Shown here one piece after another: positions 45,082-54,714 of a stretch of 58,351 nucleotides of DNA. The stretch is taken from positions 1 to 58,351 of the forward strand of contig JADCLP010000010.1 in assembly GCA_014983025.1 (NCBI GenBank), in the 5' to 3' direction. A program made the position numbers and the translations under genes. The stretch's first letter is position 1, and each line of letters begins with the position of its first letter. Under the pieces are notes generated by a model. That model had not been told where the DNA came from. It did no database searches and was given only the letters and a program-made list of their open reading frames with translations. Source of the stretch: Erythrobacteraceae bacterium E2-1 Yellow Sea. Its GTDB lineage: Bacteria > Pseudomonadota > Alphaproteobacteria > Sphingomonadales > Sphingomonadaceae.

Positions 45082-46334
45082 GTAAGTCACCCATCTGGCA
45101 TCCCTTCACCCAGCATGGGCTGGAAGAGCCAATTCCGCTGGTGGAACGGACTGAGGGTGCAATCCTGCATACCAATGACGGCAGACGCATTATCGATGCG
45201 ATCTCATCATGGTGGGTCAACACGCATGGTCACGGCAATCCGCGCATCATGGCGGCGATTGCCGAACAGACCAAAAAGCTGGACCAGATCATCTTTGCTG
45301 GCTGGACACACCAACCGGCAGAGGATCTGGCGAAAGAGCTGCGCCAAATAATGCCGGATACGCTGACGCGCGTCTTCTTTTCTGATTCAGGTTCTACCAG
45401 CGTTGAAGTGGCGCTGAAAATGGCACTGGGATATTGGCACGCGCAAGACGAACCGCGCCATACCATCGTGGTGATGGAACATTCCTATCATGGCGACACG
45501 ATAGGCGCGATGTCAGTGGGTGAACGCGGGGTTTTCAACCAGGCATATCGCGAACTGCTGTTCGATGTGGTGACAGTACCTTTCCCCCATGTGGGACAGG
45601 AACAAGCCACATTTAACGCGCTTGAAAAAGCCTGCGCAAATAATGCTGCGGCCTTTATCGTCGAACCACTGGTGCTGGGTGCAGGCGGCATGCTGATGTA
45701 CCCCCCCCATGTTCTGGCCGAAATGCACCGCATCTGTACGAAGCATGGCGTCTTGTTTCTAGCTGATGAGGTGATGACCGGATGGGGCCGCACAGGAACG
45801 CTGCTTGCCTGCGAACAGGCAGATATCACACCAGATATCCTATGCCTGTCCAAAGGGCTGACAGGTGGCGCCATCCCATTGGCCGTGACCATGGCCAGTG
45901 AACCGATATATCAGGCGCATTATTCAACTGACCGCGCCTGCATGTTCTTCCATTCATCAAGTTACACCGCCAACCCCATTGCCTGTGCTGCAGCCGTTGC
46001 CAATCTGGCGATCTGGAGGGATGAGCCTGTGGCTGATCGCATTGCAGCACTGGCTGATATGCACGAACAGGCAATGACAAAGTTGCAAAATGTGCCCGGT
46101 ATCAGCGGGGTGCGCCGTTGCGGCACGATACTGGCCTGTGAAATAGGTGATGGCCGCAGCTATATGGCTGATATTGCCCCACGCCTGCTCGCTTATTTCA
46201 GAGAACGCGACATGCTGGTGCGTCCACTGGGCAATACAGTTTACCTAATGCCGCCCTATTGCATCACACCGGATGATCACGCAGCCTTGGTGACTGCCAT
46301 TGCCGATGCGCCCGCCGCATTGCGGATCATATGA
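45078..46334 (+). CDS. bioA: Adenosylmethionine-8-amino-7-oxononanoate aminotransferase
   Basis: Class III PLP aminotransferase that uses SAM as amino donor to make 7,8-diaminopelargonate. IWHPFTQHGLEEPIPLVERT is the BioA opening, FLADEVMTGWGRTGTLLACE the PLP Asp region, and CLSKGLTGGAIPLAVTM the Lys region. 418 residues; start GTG 45078. It overlaps rfbC by four bases (ATGA). Confidence 0.95.
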   Translation: MSKSPIWHPFTQHGLEEPIPLVERTEGAILHTNDGRRIIDAISSWWVNTHGHGNPRIMAAIAEQTKKLDQIIFAGWTHQPAEDLAKELRQIMPDTLTRVFFSDSGSTSVEVALKMALGYWHAQDEPRHTIVVMEHSYHGDTIGAMSVGERGVFNQAYRELLFDVVTVPFPHVGQEQATFNALEKACANNAAAFIVEPLVLGAGGMLMYPPHVLAEMHRICTKHGVLFLADEVMTGWGRTGTLLACEQADITPDILCLSKGLTGGAIPLAVTMASEPIYQAHYSTDRACMFFHSSSYTANPIACAAAVANLAIWRDEPVADRIAALADMHEQAMTKLQNVPGISGVRRCGTILACEIGDGRSYMADIAPRLLAYFRERDMLVRPLGNTVYLMPPYCITPDDHAALVTAIADAPAALRII

Positions 46335-46897
46335 TTATAGAACCTACCGCGATACCAGAAGTGAAGCGTATTATCCCGCAACGCTTTGGTGATGATCGTG
46401 GTTTCTTTGCCGAAACCTGGCATCGTGCAAAATTCACGGATCTGGGCATCGATCTCGATTTCGTGCAGGATAACCATTCGCTTTCGGCAAGGGTCGGGAC
46501 ACTACGCGGCCTGCATTTCCAGGCACCCCCTCATGCGCAGGCCAAGCTGGTGCGTTGCGGACGCGGCGCCATCTTTGATGTGTCGGTGGATATCAGGCGC
46601 GGCAGCCCAACCTATGGCCAATGGGTGGGCGCAGAATTGAGTGCCGACAATGGCCATCAAATGTTGATTCCAGCAGGCTTTGCCCATGGCTTTGTCACGC
46701 TGCTTCCTGACAGCGAAATCATCTACAAATGTTCCGATTATTATGCCCCCGAATATGAAGGCGTAGTTCAATGGAATGATCCTGAGATTGGCATTGCATG
46801 GCCACTGCAGGGCGAACCCGTGTTGAGCGAGAAAGACGCAAAAGCGCCCGCGCTATCGGATATCGCGAGCCCATTCACATGGGAAAGCGCGGTATGA
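46331..46897 (+). CDS. rfbC: dTDP-4-dehydrorhamnose 3,5-epimerase
   Basis: Cupin-fold epimerase of dTDP-L-rhamnose synthesis. The signatures DRGFFAETWHRAKF (here GDDRGFFAETWH), TLRGLHFQAPPHAQAKLVRC and FDVSVDIRRGSPTYGQWVGA are all present. 188 residues. Translationally coupled to bioA. rfbA and rfbB are not in this window. Confidence 0.95.
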   Translation: MIIEPTAIPEVKRIIPQRFGDDRGFFAETWHRAKFTDLGIDLDFVQDNHSLSARVGTLRGLHFQAPPHAQAKLVRCGRGAIFDVSVDIRRGSPTYGQWVGAELSADNGHQMLIPAGFAHGFVTLLPDSEIIYKCSDYYAPEYEGVVQWNDPEIGIAWPLQGEPVLSEKDAKAPALSDIASPFTWESAV

Positions 46898-46925
46898 ATT
46901 GGCCGAACATACCAAAGGGCGGGAA

Positions 46926-47804
46926 GTGAGCACACTTGTCTTTGGCTTTTGCGGACAAGTGGCAAGCGAATTGCGTCGCCACGACGATGTGATTTCAGTG
47001 GGTCGCGACAGTTGCGACATTGCCGATCCTGCAGCGATTGAAGGCGCAATTCGCGCCCATAGCCCAAGGGCCGTGATCAATGCCGCAGCCTATACTGCTG
47101 TTGACAAGGCAGAGACTGAAGTAGCCTTGGCCATGCGTATGAATGGAGATGCGCCCACCACAATGGCACGCCTTTGCGCGGAATTGGACATACCCTTCAT
47201 ACACCTCTCCACAGACTATGTGTTTGACGGCAGCGGAAACCAACCATGGTTGCCCAATGCAATCCCTGGACCCATTAATGCCTACGGCAGATCTAAACTG
47301 GCAGGCGAAGATGGCGTTCGTGCAGCTGGTGGACGCTATGCCATTCTTCGTACCTCCTGGATGTTTTCAGAACACGGAAATAACTTCGTCAGCACCATGC
47401 TGCGGATAGCGGGGGAGAGTGACGAGATATCCGTGGTCGCAGACCAGATCGGTGGCCCCACACCCGCCAATGCCGTTGCGCAGGCCTGTATATCCATCGC
47501 CCATCAATTAGCCGATGATCCGGTCAAGGCCGGCACATATCATTTCAGCGGAACGCCAGACGTAAGCTGGTTCGAATTTGCTCAAGCCATTTTTGCACGA
47601 TCAGGGCAGAAGGTGGCGGTTTACCCCATTACCAGCGGTGAATATCCCACCGCCGCCATCCGTCCACTCAATTCGCGGTTTGATTGTGGGGCAACACGCA
47701 AAGTGTTCGGCATTGACAAGCCCGATTGGTGCACGGCACTGAATACAGTGATATCCGCTTTGCAGCCTAGCTGCGTAAGCTCTCCACCGCCTGAAGCGCA
47801 ATAG
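46926..47804 (+). CDS. rfbD: dTDP-4-dehydrorhamnose reductase
   Basis: Last step of dTDP-L-rhamnose synthesis. The N-terminal Rossmann loop reads STLVFGFCGQVASELRRHDD, where the usual third Gly is Ala. AVINAAAYTAVDKAETEVAL, FIHLSTDYVFDGSGNQPW and AYGRSKLAGE are standard, with the YxxxK motif. About 292 residues from GTG 46926; a TTG start at 46899 is possible. The 3' end overlaps the convergent fdsD by 38 bases. Confidence 0.92.
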   Translation: MSTLVFGFCGQVASELRRHDDVISVGRDSCDIADPAAIEGAIRAHSPRAVINAAAYTAVDKAETEVALAMRMNGDAPTTMARLCAELDIPFIHLSTDYVFDGSGNQPWLPNAIPGPINAYGRSKLAGEDGVRAAGGRYAILRTSWMFSEHGNNFVSTMLRIAGESDEISVVADQIGGPTPANAVAQACISIAHQLADDPVKAGTYHFSGTPDVSWFEFAQAIFARSGQKVAVYPITSGEYPTAAIRPLNSRFDCGATRKVFGIDKPDWCTALNTVISALQPSCVSSPPPEAQ

Positions 47805-47979
47805 CAGACAAACCTGCCCTGTCCCCGTCGATAATCGCTGAGATCATGCGCGGGTCCCAGAACATTTTGATATGATCAGCTGTCGCCGTCACGGCCGCCT
47901 CATCCCCCTGGACGGCAAAATTACGGGCAATCTGATTGGCCATATAGACGAGCTTGTCGTCAGTCTGCGCGGCGCTCAT
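47767..47979 (-). CDS. fdsD: Formate dehydrogenase delta subunit
   Basis: A 70-residue helical protein (MSAAQTDDKLVYMANQIARN and HIKMFWDPRMISAIIDGDRA) of the FdsD family, found at the end of fds operons and needed for assembly or stability of the soluble enzyme. Starts four bases inside the fdsA stop. Its coding sequence overlaps the 3' end of rfbD on the other strand. Confidence 0.9.
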   Translation of the reverse strand: MSAAQTDDKLVYMANQIARNFAVQGDEAAVTATADHIKMFWDPRMISAIIDGDRAGLSAIALQAVESLRS

Positions 47980-50837
47980 TCGGCAGGTTCCCTATGGGCG
48001 ATACGGCGGCTGCGCTCAGAAAATTCTTCGTAATCTTCCTGCCAATCAGTCGGCCCATTGCTGGGTGTGACCTGCACGGCTGTGACCTTGTATTCCGGGC
48101 AATTGGTCGCCCAGTCGGAATAATCGGTGGTCACGACATTGGCCTGCGTCGCAGGGTGATGGAAGGTGGTGTAGACGACACCTGGCGCCACGCGATCGGT
48201 TACCTTGACCCGCAACGTCGTTTCACCCGTCCGGCTGGCCAACCGGGTCCAGTCACCATCCTTCAACCCGCGATTTTCCGCATCGACCGGGTGCATTTCC
48301 AACAAGTCTTCCGGGTGCCATGCCGTGTTGGCAGTACGCCGTGTTTGCGCACCAACATTGTAGTGGGAAAGAATACGGCCCGTAGTCAGCAGCAGCGGGA
48401 AACGCGGGCCTGTTTTTTCATCTGTGGGCACATATTCTGTGACCACAAACTTGCCTCTCCCCTTACCATCTGGGCCACCTGCAAACCCATCAACATGCAT
48501 CACCGGCGCGCCATCGGGAAACTGATCATTCACGGGCCACTGGATTGACCCGCGTTCTTCCAGCATATCCCAGGAAACGCCTTTAAATGTTGGGGTTAGC
48601 CGTGCAATTTCATCCAGAATCTGGCTAGGATGGCTGTAATCCCATTCTCCACCAATGGCATTGGCCAGAAATTGGGTGACTTCCCAATCTTCATACCCAT
48701 TTGCTGGCTCCATAACCTTGCGCACAGGCTGAATGCGCCGTTCAGCATTGGTGAAAGTGCCGTTCTTTTCCAGGAAGGTCGATCCTGGCAGGAATACATG
48801 CGCGTAATTGGCGGTTTCATTGAGGAACAGGTCATGCACGATGACGCAATCCATCGCGCGCAAGCCATCTGCCACATGCTGCGTATTGGGATCAGATTGC
48901 AGGATATCCTCGCCCTGGATGTAGATCGCCTTGAATGTGCCATCGACAGCGGCATCCAGCATGTTGTTGATCCGCAAACCCGGTTCGGGATCGAGTGAAA
49001 CGCCCCAATCCTGCTCGAACAGGCTCCTTGCATTACTGTCTGAAACGTGGCGATAGCCGGAAAGCTCATGCGGGAAGCTGCCCATATCGCAGGCGCCCTG
49101 GACATTGTTCTGCCCGCGTAGGGGATTCACGCCCACACCGGGGCGGCCAATATTGCCCGTCGCCATCGCCAGATTGGCGATCGCCATCACCGTACTGGAA
49201 CCTTGTGAATGCTCGGTTACGCCCAGTCCGTAATAGATTGCCCCGTTTCCACCTGTGGCGAACAGACGCGCAGCAGCTCTCAATTCAGCAGCAGGCACTC
49301 GAGTGACGGGTTCAAGCGTTTCTGGTGAATGGCTTTCATCAGACACGAACCGCGCCCAATCCTGATATTCATCCCAATCGCAGCGTGCACGGATAAATTC
49401 AGCATCCACCAGCCCTTCGGTAACGATGACATGTGCCATCGCAGTCAAAACCGCGACATTGGTGCCCGGCTGCAGCGGCAGATGATGCGCGGCTTCGATA
49501 TGCGGTGAACGCACAAGATCAATCCGCCGCGGATCAATCACGATCAGTTTGGCGCCTTCACGCAGGCGTCGCTTCATCCGGCTGGCAAAAACAGGGTGGC
49601 CATCGGTGGGATTAGCCCCGATCACCAGGATCACATCGGAATGTTCGACACTGTCAAAATCCTGTGTACCTGCACTGGTACCGAATGTGGTTTTCAACCC
49701 GTAACCTGTGGGGGAATGGCAGACGCGCGCGCATGTATCCGTGTTGTTTGAACCAAAACCCGCCCGCACCAGTTTTTGCACCAGAAAGGTTTCTTCATTG
49801 GTGCAACGGCTGGACGTGATGCCGCCCAGCGCACGCGCGCCATATTGCGCCTTGATCGCCTTGATACGACCTGCCGCAAAGCCTATTGCTTCTTCCCAGC
49901 TGACTTCCTGCCAGGGCTGATCAATGCTTTCACGAACCATTGGTTTGGTGATGCGGTCCTGATGGTTGGCATAACCCCAGGCGAAACGCCCCTTTACACA
50001 GCTATGCCCGCGATTAGCCTTGCCATCTTTCCACGGCACCATGCGGACGAGTTGTTCGCCCTTCATTTCTGCACGGAAGGTGCAGCCCACCCCGCAATAT
50101 GCGCAAGTGGTGACCACGCTGCGTTCCGGTTTGCCCAATTGCTTGACGCTTTTTTCCATCAGCGCGCTTGTCGGGCAGGCCTGCACACATGCGCCACAGG
50201 AAACGCATTCGCTAGACAGGAAGTTATCTTCCTTTGTCCCCGCGCTGATCACAGAGGCGAAACCCCGCCCGTCCACAGTCAGAGCCAATGTCCCCTGCAC
50301 CTCATCACAGGCGCGCACACAGCGTGAACAGGCAATGCATTTGTCTGGCGCAAAGAGGAAATAGGGGTTGGATAGGTCAGGCGCAGTGCCGAGATGATTC
50401 GCCCCTTCATAACCATAACGCACATCGCGCAGGCCCACCTCTGCGGCTGTATCCTGCAGCTCACAATCATTGTTCGCACTGCAGGTGAGACAATCAAGCG
50501 GGTGGTCGGAGATATAAAGCTCCATCACTCCGCGGCGCAATTTGGCCAGACGGTCGGTCTGAGTGTGAACCACCATGCCCGGTTCCACTGGCGTCGTGCA
50601 GCTTGCCGGAGTGCCGCGACGCCCTTCAATCTCAACCAGGCACATACGGCAGGAACCGAAAGCCTTCACGCTGTCGGTGGCGCACAGGCTGGGAATATCA
50701 CCACCACATTCGCGCGCGGCGCGCATTACACTTGTGCCGGCAGGTACGGTGACATCGCGCCCGTCTATCGTCAGGCTGACCTGTTCACTTGACCGGCTTT
50801 CTGGTGTGCCCAAATCTGGCTGGCGTTCATATCCCAT
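47976..50837 (-). CDS. fdsA: Formate dehydrogenase alpha subunit (Mo, Fe-S)
   Basis: Catalytic subunit that oxidises formate to CO2. In order: a [2Fe-2S] ferredoxin-like domain (Cys44, 52, 63, 66, 80 region), a His-Cys3 4Fe-4S site (DHPLDCLTC), two ferredoxin-type 4Fe-4S sites (CIACSRC and CVSCGAC), a further 4Fe-4S site (CAYCGVGC), and the molybdopterin domains. The molybdenum Cys is Cys373 in ARVCHSPTGYG, not selenocysteine. 953 residues, as in NAD-linked FdsA. Confidence 0.96.
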   Translation of the reverse strand: MGYERQPDLGTPESRSSEQVSLTIDGRDVTVPAGTSVMRAARECGGDIPSLCATDSVKAFGSCRMCLVEIEGRRGTPASCTTPVEPGMVVHTQTDRLAKLRRGVMELYISDHPLDCLTCSANNDCELQDTAAEVGLRDVRYGYEGANHLGTAPDLSNPYFLFAPDKCIACSRCVRACDEVQGTLALTVDGRGFASVISAGTKEDNFLSSECVSCGACVQACPTSALMEKSVKQLGKPERSVVTTCAYCGVGCTFRAEMKGEQLVRMVPWKDGKANRGHSCVKGRFAWGYANHQDRITKPMVRESIDQPWQEVSWEEAIGFAAGRIKAIKAQYGARALGGITSSRCTNEETFLVQKLVRAGFGSNNTDTCARVCHSPTGYGLKTTFGTSAGTQDFDSVEHSDVILVIGANPTDGHPVFASRMKRRLREGAKLIVIDPRRIDLVRSPHIEAAHHLPLQPGTNVAVLTAMAHVIVTEGLVDAEFIRARCDWDEYQDWARFVSDESHSPETLEPVTRVPAAELRAAARLFATGGNGAIYYGLGVTEHSQGSSTVMAIANLAMATGNIGRPGVGVNPLRGQNNVQGACDMGSFPHELSGYRHVSDSNARSLFEQDWGVSLDPEPGLRINNMLDAAVDGTFKAIYIQGEDILQSDPNTQHVADGLRAMDCVIVHDLFLNETANYAHVFLPGSTFLEKNGTFTNAERRIQPVRKVMEPANGYEDWEVTQFLANAIGGEWDYSHPSQILDEIARLTPTFKGVSWDMLEERGSIQWPVNDQFPDGAPVMHVDGFAGGPDGKGRGKFVVTEYVPTDEKTGPRFPLLLTTGRILSHYNVGAQTRRTANTAWHPEDLLEMHPVDAENRGLKDGDWTRLASRTGETTLRVKVTDRVAPGVVYTTFHHPATQANVVTTDYSDWATNCPEYKVTAVQVTPSNGPTDWQEDYEEFSERSRRIAHREPAE

Positions 50838-50838
50838 G

Positions 50839-51669
50839 TCAGTTCTCTCCGGCGATAGCCGATTGCTCTTCTATTCTACCATATCCTGCAGGTGCATGCA
50901 TGCGCAGCACGCTGTCATGACGGGCAAGAGCATAAAGCGTCAGCCCGGCGGCCTCTGCCCGCTCCACTGCCAATGAAGTGGGTGCCGAAACAGTCACCAG
51001 CGTAGGGCACCCGGCGCGCACTGTTTTTTCAACCAGTTCATAGCTGCATCGCGCAGTGAGAAGGACAAAACCCTGTGTCGCATCAAACCCCTGCCGCGCC
51101 ATTGCGCCAACCAGTTTGTCCAGCGCATTATGGCGGCCCACATCTTCACGCGTCAGCAGAATTTTTCCTGAAACATCACAGAATGCCGCAGCATGCATCG
51201 CCCCTGTCGCCTGCCCCAGCAATTGCTGGCCTGACAGGGCAGTAGCGGCACGATGGATGGCATCCGGCACGACAGGTTCTGCCATCTGCAACACAGGCAG
51301 CGGACGCAGCACTTCCTCTATCGAACGGAGGCCGCATAATCCACAACTTCCCTCATTCAAGCGCAGTCGGATGCGCTCCTGCAAATCCTCTGCCAGATCG
51401 GGGATCATCATGCGGATAATTACGCCCTGATCCACCTCTGCCATATCCAGCTGGGTGATCGATGCCGGATGCTGCGCCAGTCCTTCTGAAAGGGCAAAAC
51501 CCACTGCGTAATCTTCAAGATCAGATGGGCTGGCCATCATCACCGCATAGGCAAGCCCGTTTATCTCAAACGCCACGGGCGCTTCCACCGCCACATCACG
51601 CGTGATCGCCTCATCCTGCTTTCCCTGAAAGCTTATGCATTTGGCAGGAAGCGATGTGACAGGCTTCAT
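50839..51669 (-). CDS. fdhD: Formate dehydrogenase sulfurtransferase FdhD
   Basis: Delivers sulfur to the molybdenum cofactor, required for formate dehydrogenase activity. The catalytic pair is in NEGSCGLCGLRSIEEVL, and LLTREDVGRHNALDKLVGAM is a second signature. 276 residues. It sits between fdsB and fdsA with one- to two-base gaps. Confidence 0.94.
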   Translation of the reverse strand: MKPVTSLPAKCISFQGKQDEAITRDVAVEAPVAFEINGLAYAVMMASPSDLEDYAVGFALSEGLAQHPASITQLDMAEVDQGVIIRMMIPDLAEDLQERIRLRLNEGSCGLCGLRSIEEVLRPLPVLQMAEPVVPDAIHRAATALSGQQLLGQATGAMHAAAFCDVSGKILLTREDVGRHNALDKLVGAMARQGFDATQGFVLLTARCSYELVEKTVRAGCPTLVTVSAPTSLAVERAEAAGLTLYALARHDSVLRMHAPAGYGRIEEQSAIAGEN

Positions 51670-51670
51670 C

Positions 51671-53197
51671 TCAGCCGTCCTTCAGCCCAAAGTCTTGCGG
51701 CCAATGTTTTAAAGCACTCATCACCGGATAGGGAGTGAAACCGCCCAGCGCACAAAGCGAACCATCCCGCATTGTCTCACACAAATCTGTCAGCAGCGCG
51801 ACTTCATCTTCACGGCTGCGACCGGACTTGGGCATATTGTGCATTTGCGGCGTCTGTTCGAGCGCATCCAGATCACGTCCACCGGTTCGGACACGATCAA
51901 TCACTTCTACACCGCGTACAGCACCAATGCGACACGGCGTGCATTTACCGCAGCTTTCGGTAGCGCAGAACTGCATGGCGAAACGCGCCATCGCGCCCAT
52001 ATCTGCCGTATCGTCAAAAACCACCAGCCCGCCATGCCCGATCAATGCGTCAGCCCCGGCATATGCCTCATAATCAAACGGCAGATCAAACTGGTCGGGG
52101 TGGATATAGGCACCCAGTGGCCCACCAACTTGCACTGCCTTGACCGGGCGACCCGATGCTGTGCCGCCACCAATATCATAAACCAGCTCGCGCAATGTTA
52201 TGCCGAATGCAGTTTCATACAATCCGCCATGCTTGATATTGCCTGCCAGCTGGATCGGCATGGTCCCCTTGGACCGTTCGATACCCAGACTGTCATAAAG
52301 TGAAGCACCGCCATCTGTCAGGATATGAGGTACAGCGGCCAGTGTCAGAACATTGTTCACCACGGTCGGCTTGCCGAACAGGCCTTGCAGGGCGGGTAAT
52401 GGCGGCTTGGCGCGCACTTCTCCTCGCTTACCTTCCAGCGAGTTAAGAAGTGATGTTTCTTCACCGCAGACATAGGCGCCTGCACCCACACGTACCTCTA
52501 CTTCGAAAGGCCGGATAATATCGCGGCACAATGCAATTGCGGAGTGCAGCTTGGCGATGGCATCGGGATATTCGCTGCGGACATAGATATATCCCATGTC
52601 TGCACCCACCGCATGACCTGCAATCGCCATGCCTTCGATAAGCTGAAAGTGATCACCTTCCATCAGCATGCGATCAGCAAAGGTGCCGCTGTCACCCTCG
52701 TCCGCATTGCAGACCACATATTTCTGATCCGCCTGTGCCTGCATAACGGTGCGCCATTTGATGCCTGCAGGGAAACCTGCACCACCCCGGCCCCGCAGGC
52801 CGGACGCGGTCACCTCTTCCACCACTGCCGCAGGTTCCATGCCGCGCGTGCGATTCAGCCCCACCCAACCGCCAGTTTCAGCATAGTCATCCAGGCTAAG
52901 CGCGCGAGTTCTGCCAGCACGGGAAAAGGTCAGGCGCTGTTGTGAAGCAATGAAAGGATGTGATGCGATCGGCCCGATACAGATATCATCTGCTGCGCCA
53001 CCAATGATCTCAGCGACACGATCAACCGTGACGGGCCCCCAACCAATACCGTCGATTTCCACCAATGGTTCCAGCCAGTGCATCCCCCAGCTGGATGTTC
53101 GCTCAATTGTTTGCCCCGCAGCTTCAAATACCCTCGCAATATCATCCGCCCCGCAAGCGCGGGCCAATGCGTCGTCAGAGATAAAAACCACTGTCAT
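51671..53197 (-). CDS. fdsB: Formate dehydrogenase beta subunit (NuoF-like, FMN/NAD)
   Basis: Passes electrons to NAD. N-terminal thioredoxin-like region (about residues 1-90), then the NuoF module with EEVTASGLRGRGGAGFPAGI (FMN loop) and ATESCGKCTPCRIGAVRGVE (4Fe-4S). 508 residues. Overlaps fdsG by four bases. Confidence 0.95.
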   Translation of the reverse strand: MTVVFISDDALARACGADDIARVFEAAGQTIERTSSWGMHWLEPLVEIDGIGWGPVTVDRVAEIIGGAADDICIGPIASHPFIASQQRLTFSRAGRTRALSLDDYAETGGWVGLNRTRGMEPAAVVEEVTASGLRGRGGAGFPAGIKWRTVMQAQADQKYVVCNADEGDSGTFADRMLMEGDHFQLIEGMAIAGHAVGADMGYIYVRSEYPDAIAKLHSAIALCRDIIRPFEVEVRVGAGAYVCGEETSLLNSLEGKRGEVRAKPPLPALQGLFGKPTVVNNVLTLAAVPHILTDGGASLYDSLGIERSKGTMPIQLAGNIKHGGLYETAFGITLRELVYDIGGGTASGRPVKAVQVGGPLGAYIHPDQFDLPFDYEAYAGADALIGHGGLVVFDDTADMGAMARFAMQFCATESCGKCTPCRIGAVRGVEVIDRVRTGGRDLDALEQTPQMHNMPKSGRSREDEVALLTDLCETMRDGSLCALGGFTPYPVMSALKHWPQDFGLKDG

Positions 53198-53610
53198 GCC
53201 TTTTCGATCACCTGCTTCAGGCGATCTTTATCCAGTCGAGCATGCAGGGTGTCACCCACACGTGCAGCCGGCCCTGCACTGCACAATCCAAGACAATAGA
53301 CTGTTTTCAGCTTCACACGATCACCTGCAGCCGCCTTTGCATCATCCATCAGCGACTCTATTCCGCGGGCCTGGCACGCCTCTGCCCGGCAAATCTGCAC
53401 CACTGGCTGTTGATCAGCTGTGGAAGTGAAATCGTGATAGAAACTTACCACGCCATGAACTTCTGCACGGCTCAAATTCAGTGCCGCAGCAATCTGTGTC
53501 TCGGCCGCGCTGTCTACACAGCCGAATTCTTCCTGCACATCATGCAGGATCGGCAGCAATGCACCCTCTCGCCCAGCGTGACGTACTACAATATCCGTAA
53601 TAGAAATCAT
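53194..53610 (-). CDS. fdsG: Formate dehydrogenase gamma subunit (NuoE-like)
   Basis: 138 residues with a [2Fe-2S] thioredoxin-like fold: the cysteines are in QICRAEACQARG and TVYCLGLCSAGPA. First gene of the fds operon; the promoter should lie in 53611-53669 or further upstream, beyond the small ORF. Confidence 0.93.
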   Translation of the reverse strand: MISITDIVVRHAGREGALLPILHDVQEEFGCVDSAAETQIAAALNLSRAEVHGVVSFYHDFTSTADQQPVVQICRAEACQARGIESLMDDAKAAAGDRVKLKTVYCLGLCSAGPAARVGDTLHARLDKDRLKQVIEKA

Positions 53611-53669
53611 GTTTCAAGCAATCTTGGGCCCATCCACCAGCCGCCACTAAAGCGGGCAGAATTGGTTTA

Positions 53670-53915
53670 TTAATTTACGCCTGCGCAGCGAATACTCATT
53701 CCATCATGAAACAGGTCGACTGCAGTGTTGTTTTCTCCAAGGCTTATAACATAGGTGATCATGGGATCGATCTCGACCTTACCGATCATGTCATGTCTAC
53801 GATCTTGTTCAAGTGATCTCTTAGCTTCTATATCAGGAAGTGATAAGGACGCATGATGACAAATGATTTTCACATTAGAGTGATAATATACGAGATCCAG
53901 CCAACGTACTGACAT
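53670..53915 (-). CDS. Small unknown ORF upstream of fdsG (81 aa)
   Basis: The product starts MSVRWLDLVYYHSNVKIICH and ends with DLFHDGMSIRCAGVN. A GGTAGGAT ribosome-binding site lies ten bases upstream of ATG 53915 (an ATG at 53924 is also in frame). The region has no opposing gene, so it is not a shadow, but no family is recognised. The rest of 53611-54069 is non-coding and relatively AT-rich; this ORF could be a fragment of a larger lost gene. Confidence 0.4.
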   Translation of the reverse strand: MSVRWLDLVYYHSNVKIICHHASLSLPDIEAKRSLEQDRRHDMIGKVEIDPMITYVISLGENNTAVDLFHDGMSIRCAGVN

Positions 53916-54069
53916 GGGTGGCATATCCTACCAGACCGCATTGGCCGCAAGGTAAGCCTGTTTGTAAAACACCGGACTTTCATTCTACAGCGGTGGCTGA
54001 TCACTAATAACAGCGCCAGGGCGTTGGCCCGTGGATTGCGCTTCATGTCAGGCTGCAGGAGCGATTGAT

Positions 54070-54666
54070 TTGAACGAAGATATTCCTCAAACTTCACTAT
54101 CTGCCAGTGGATTGGCCAGACATGCCACCGGCCGCCGTAGAGAGGTGCTGATTGAGGCCGCGCAGATATTTGCAGAGAAAGGCTATAAGGCAACATCCAT
54201 GCGCGACATCGGGCGCGCGACGGGACTGTTAGGTGGATCGCTGTACCATCACATTCGTTCAAAGGACGACTTGTTTGTCGAATTGCACAATGCAGCACTT
54301 GATGCGGCAGAAGAAAGGATAGCCGCGGCCGTTTCATCTGCCACTGAACCTTGGGACAGGCTGGACAAAGCCTGCACATGCCTGCTCCAGATCCAGCTCG
54401 ACCCACAATCCATCGCCCTTCCGATAATGAATGACTATCGATCGGTTCCTGACGATGTCCAAAAACGCATGCTCGCCAGGCGCGACGCCTTTGAAGGGCA
54501 GTTCCGTGATCTGGTGGATGCCTTGCCATTACCTGCAGAGTTTGATCGATCAATATTTCGCAATTTCCTGCTGTCGGCCATGAACACTGCGCCAAGCTGG
54601 GTACGCCCTGGCCGTTTCAGCCCAGCAGAAATTGCCCAGCAATTGCTACATATTTTTCGCCATTAA
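54070..54666 (+). CDS. TetR-family transcriptional regulator
   Basis: About 198 residues. The N-terminal HTH reads EVLIEAAQIFAEKGYKATSM and DIGRATGLLGGSLYHHIRSK. Start: TTG 54070 has AGGAG eight bases upstream; a GTG at 54031 is in frame but less supported. The gene lies just ahead of an acyl-CoA dehydrogenase on the same strand; such TetR regulators usually respond to acyl-CoA. Confidence 0.88.
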   Translation: MNEDIPQTSLSASGLARHATGRRREVLIEAAQIFAEKGYKATSMRDIGRATGLLGGSLYHHIRSKDDLFVELHNAALDAAEERIAAAVSSATEPWDRLDKACTCLLQIQLDPQSIALPIMNDYRSVPDDVQKRMLARRDAFEGQFRDLVDALPLPAEFDRSIFRNFLLSAMNTAPSWVRPGRFSPAEIAQQLLHIFRH

Positions 54667-54714
54667 CTTTCGACAACCCATTCCCTCCACGTGATCTCAA
54701 TTACATTCTCACAA

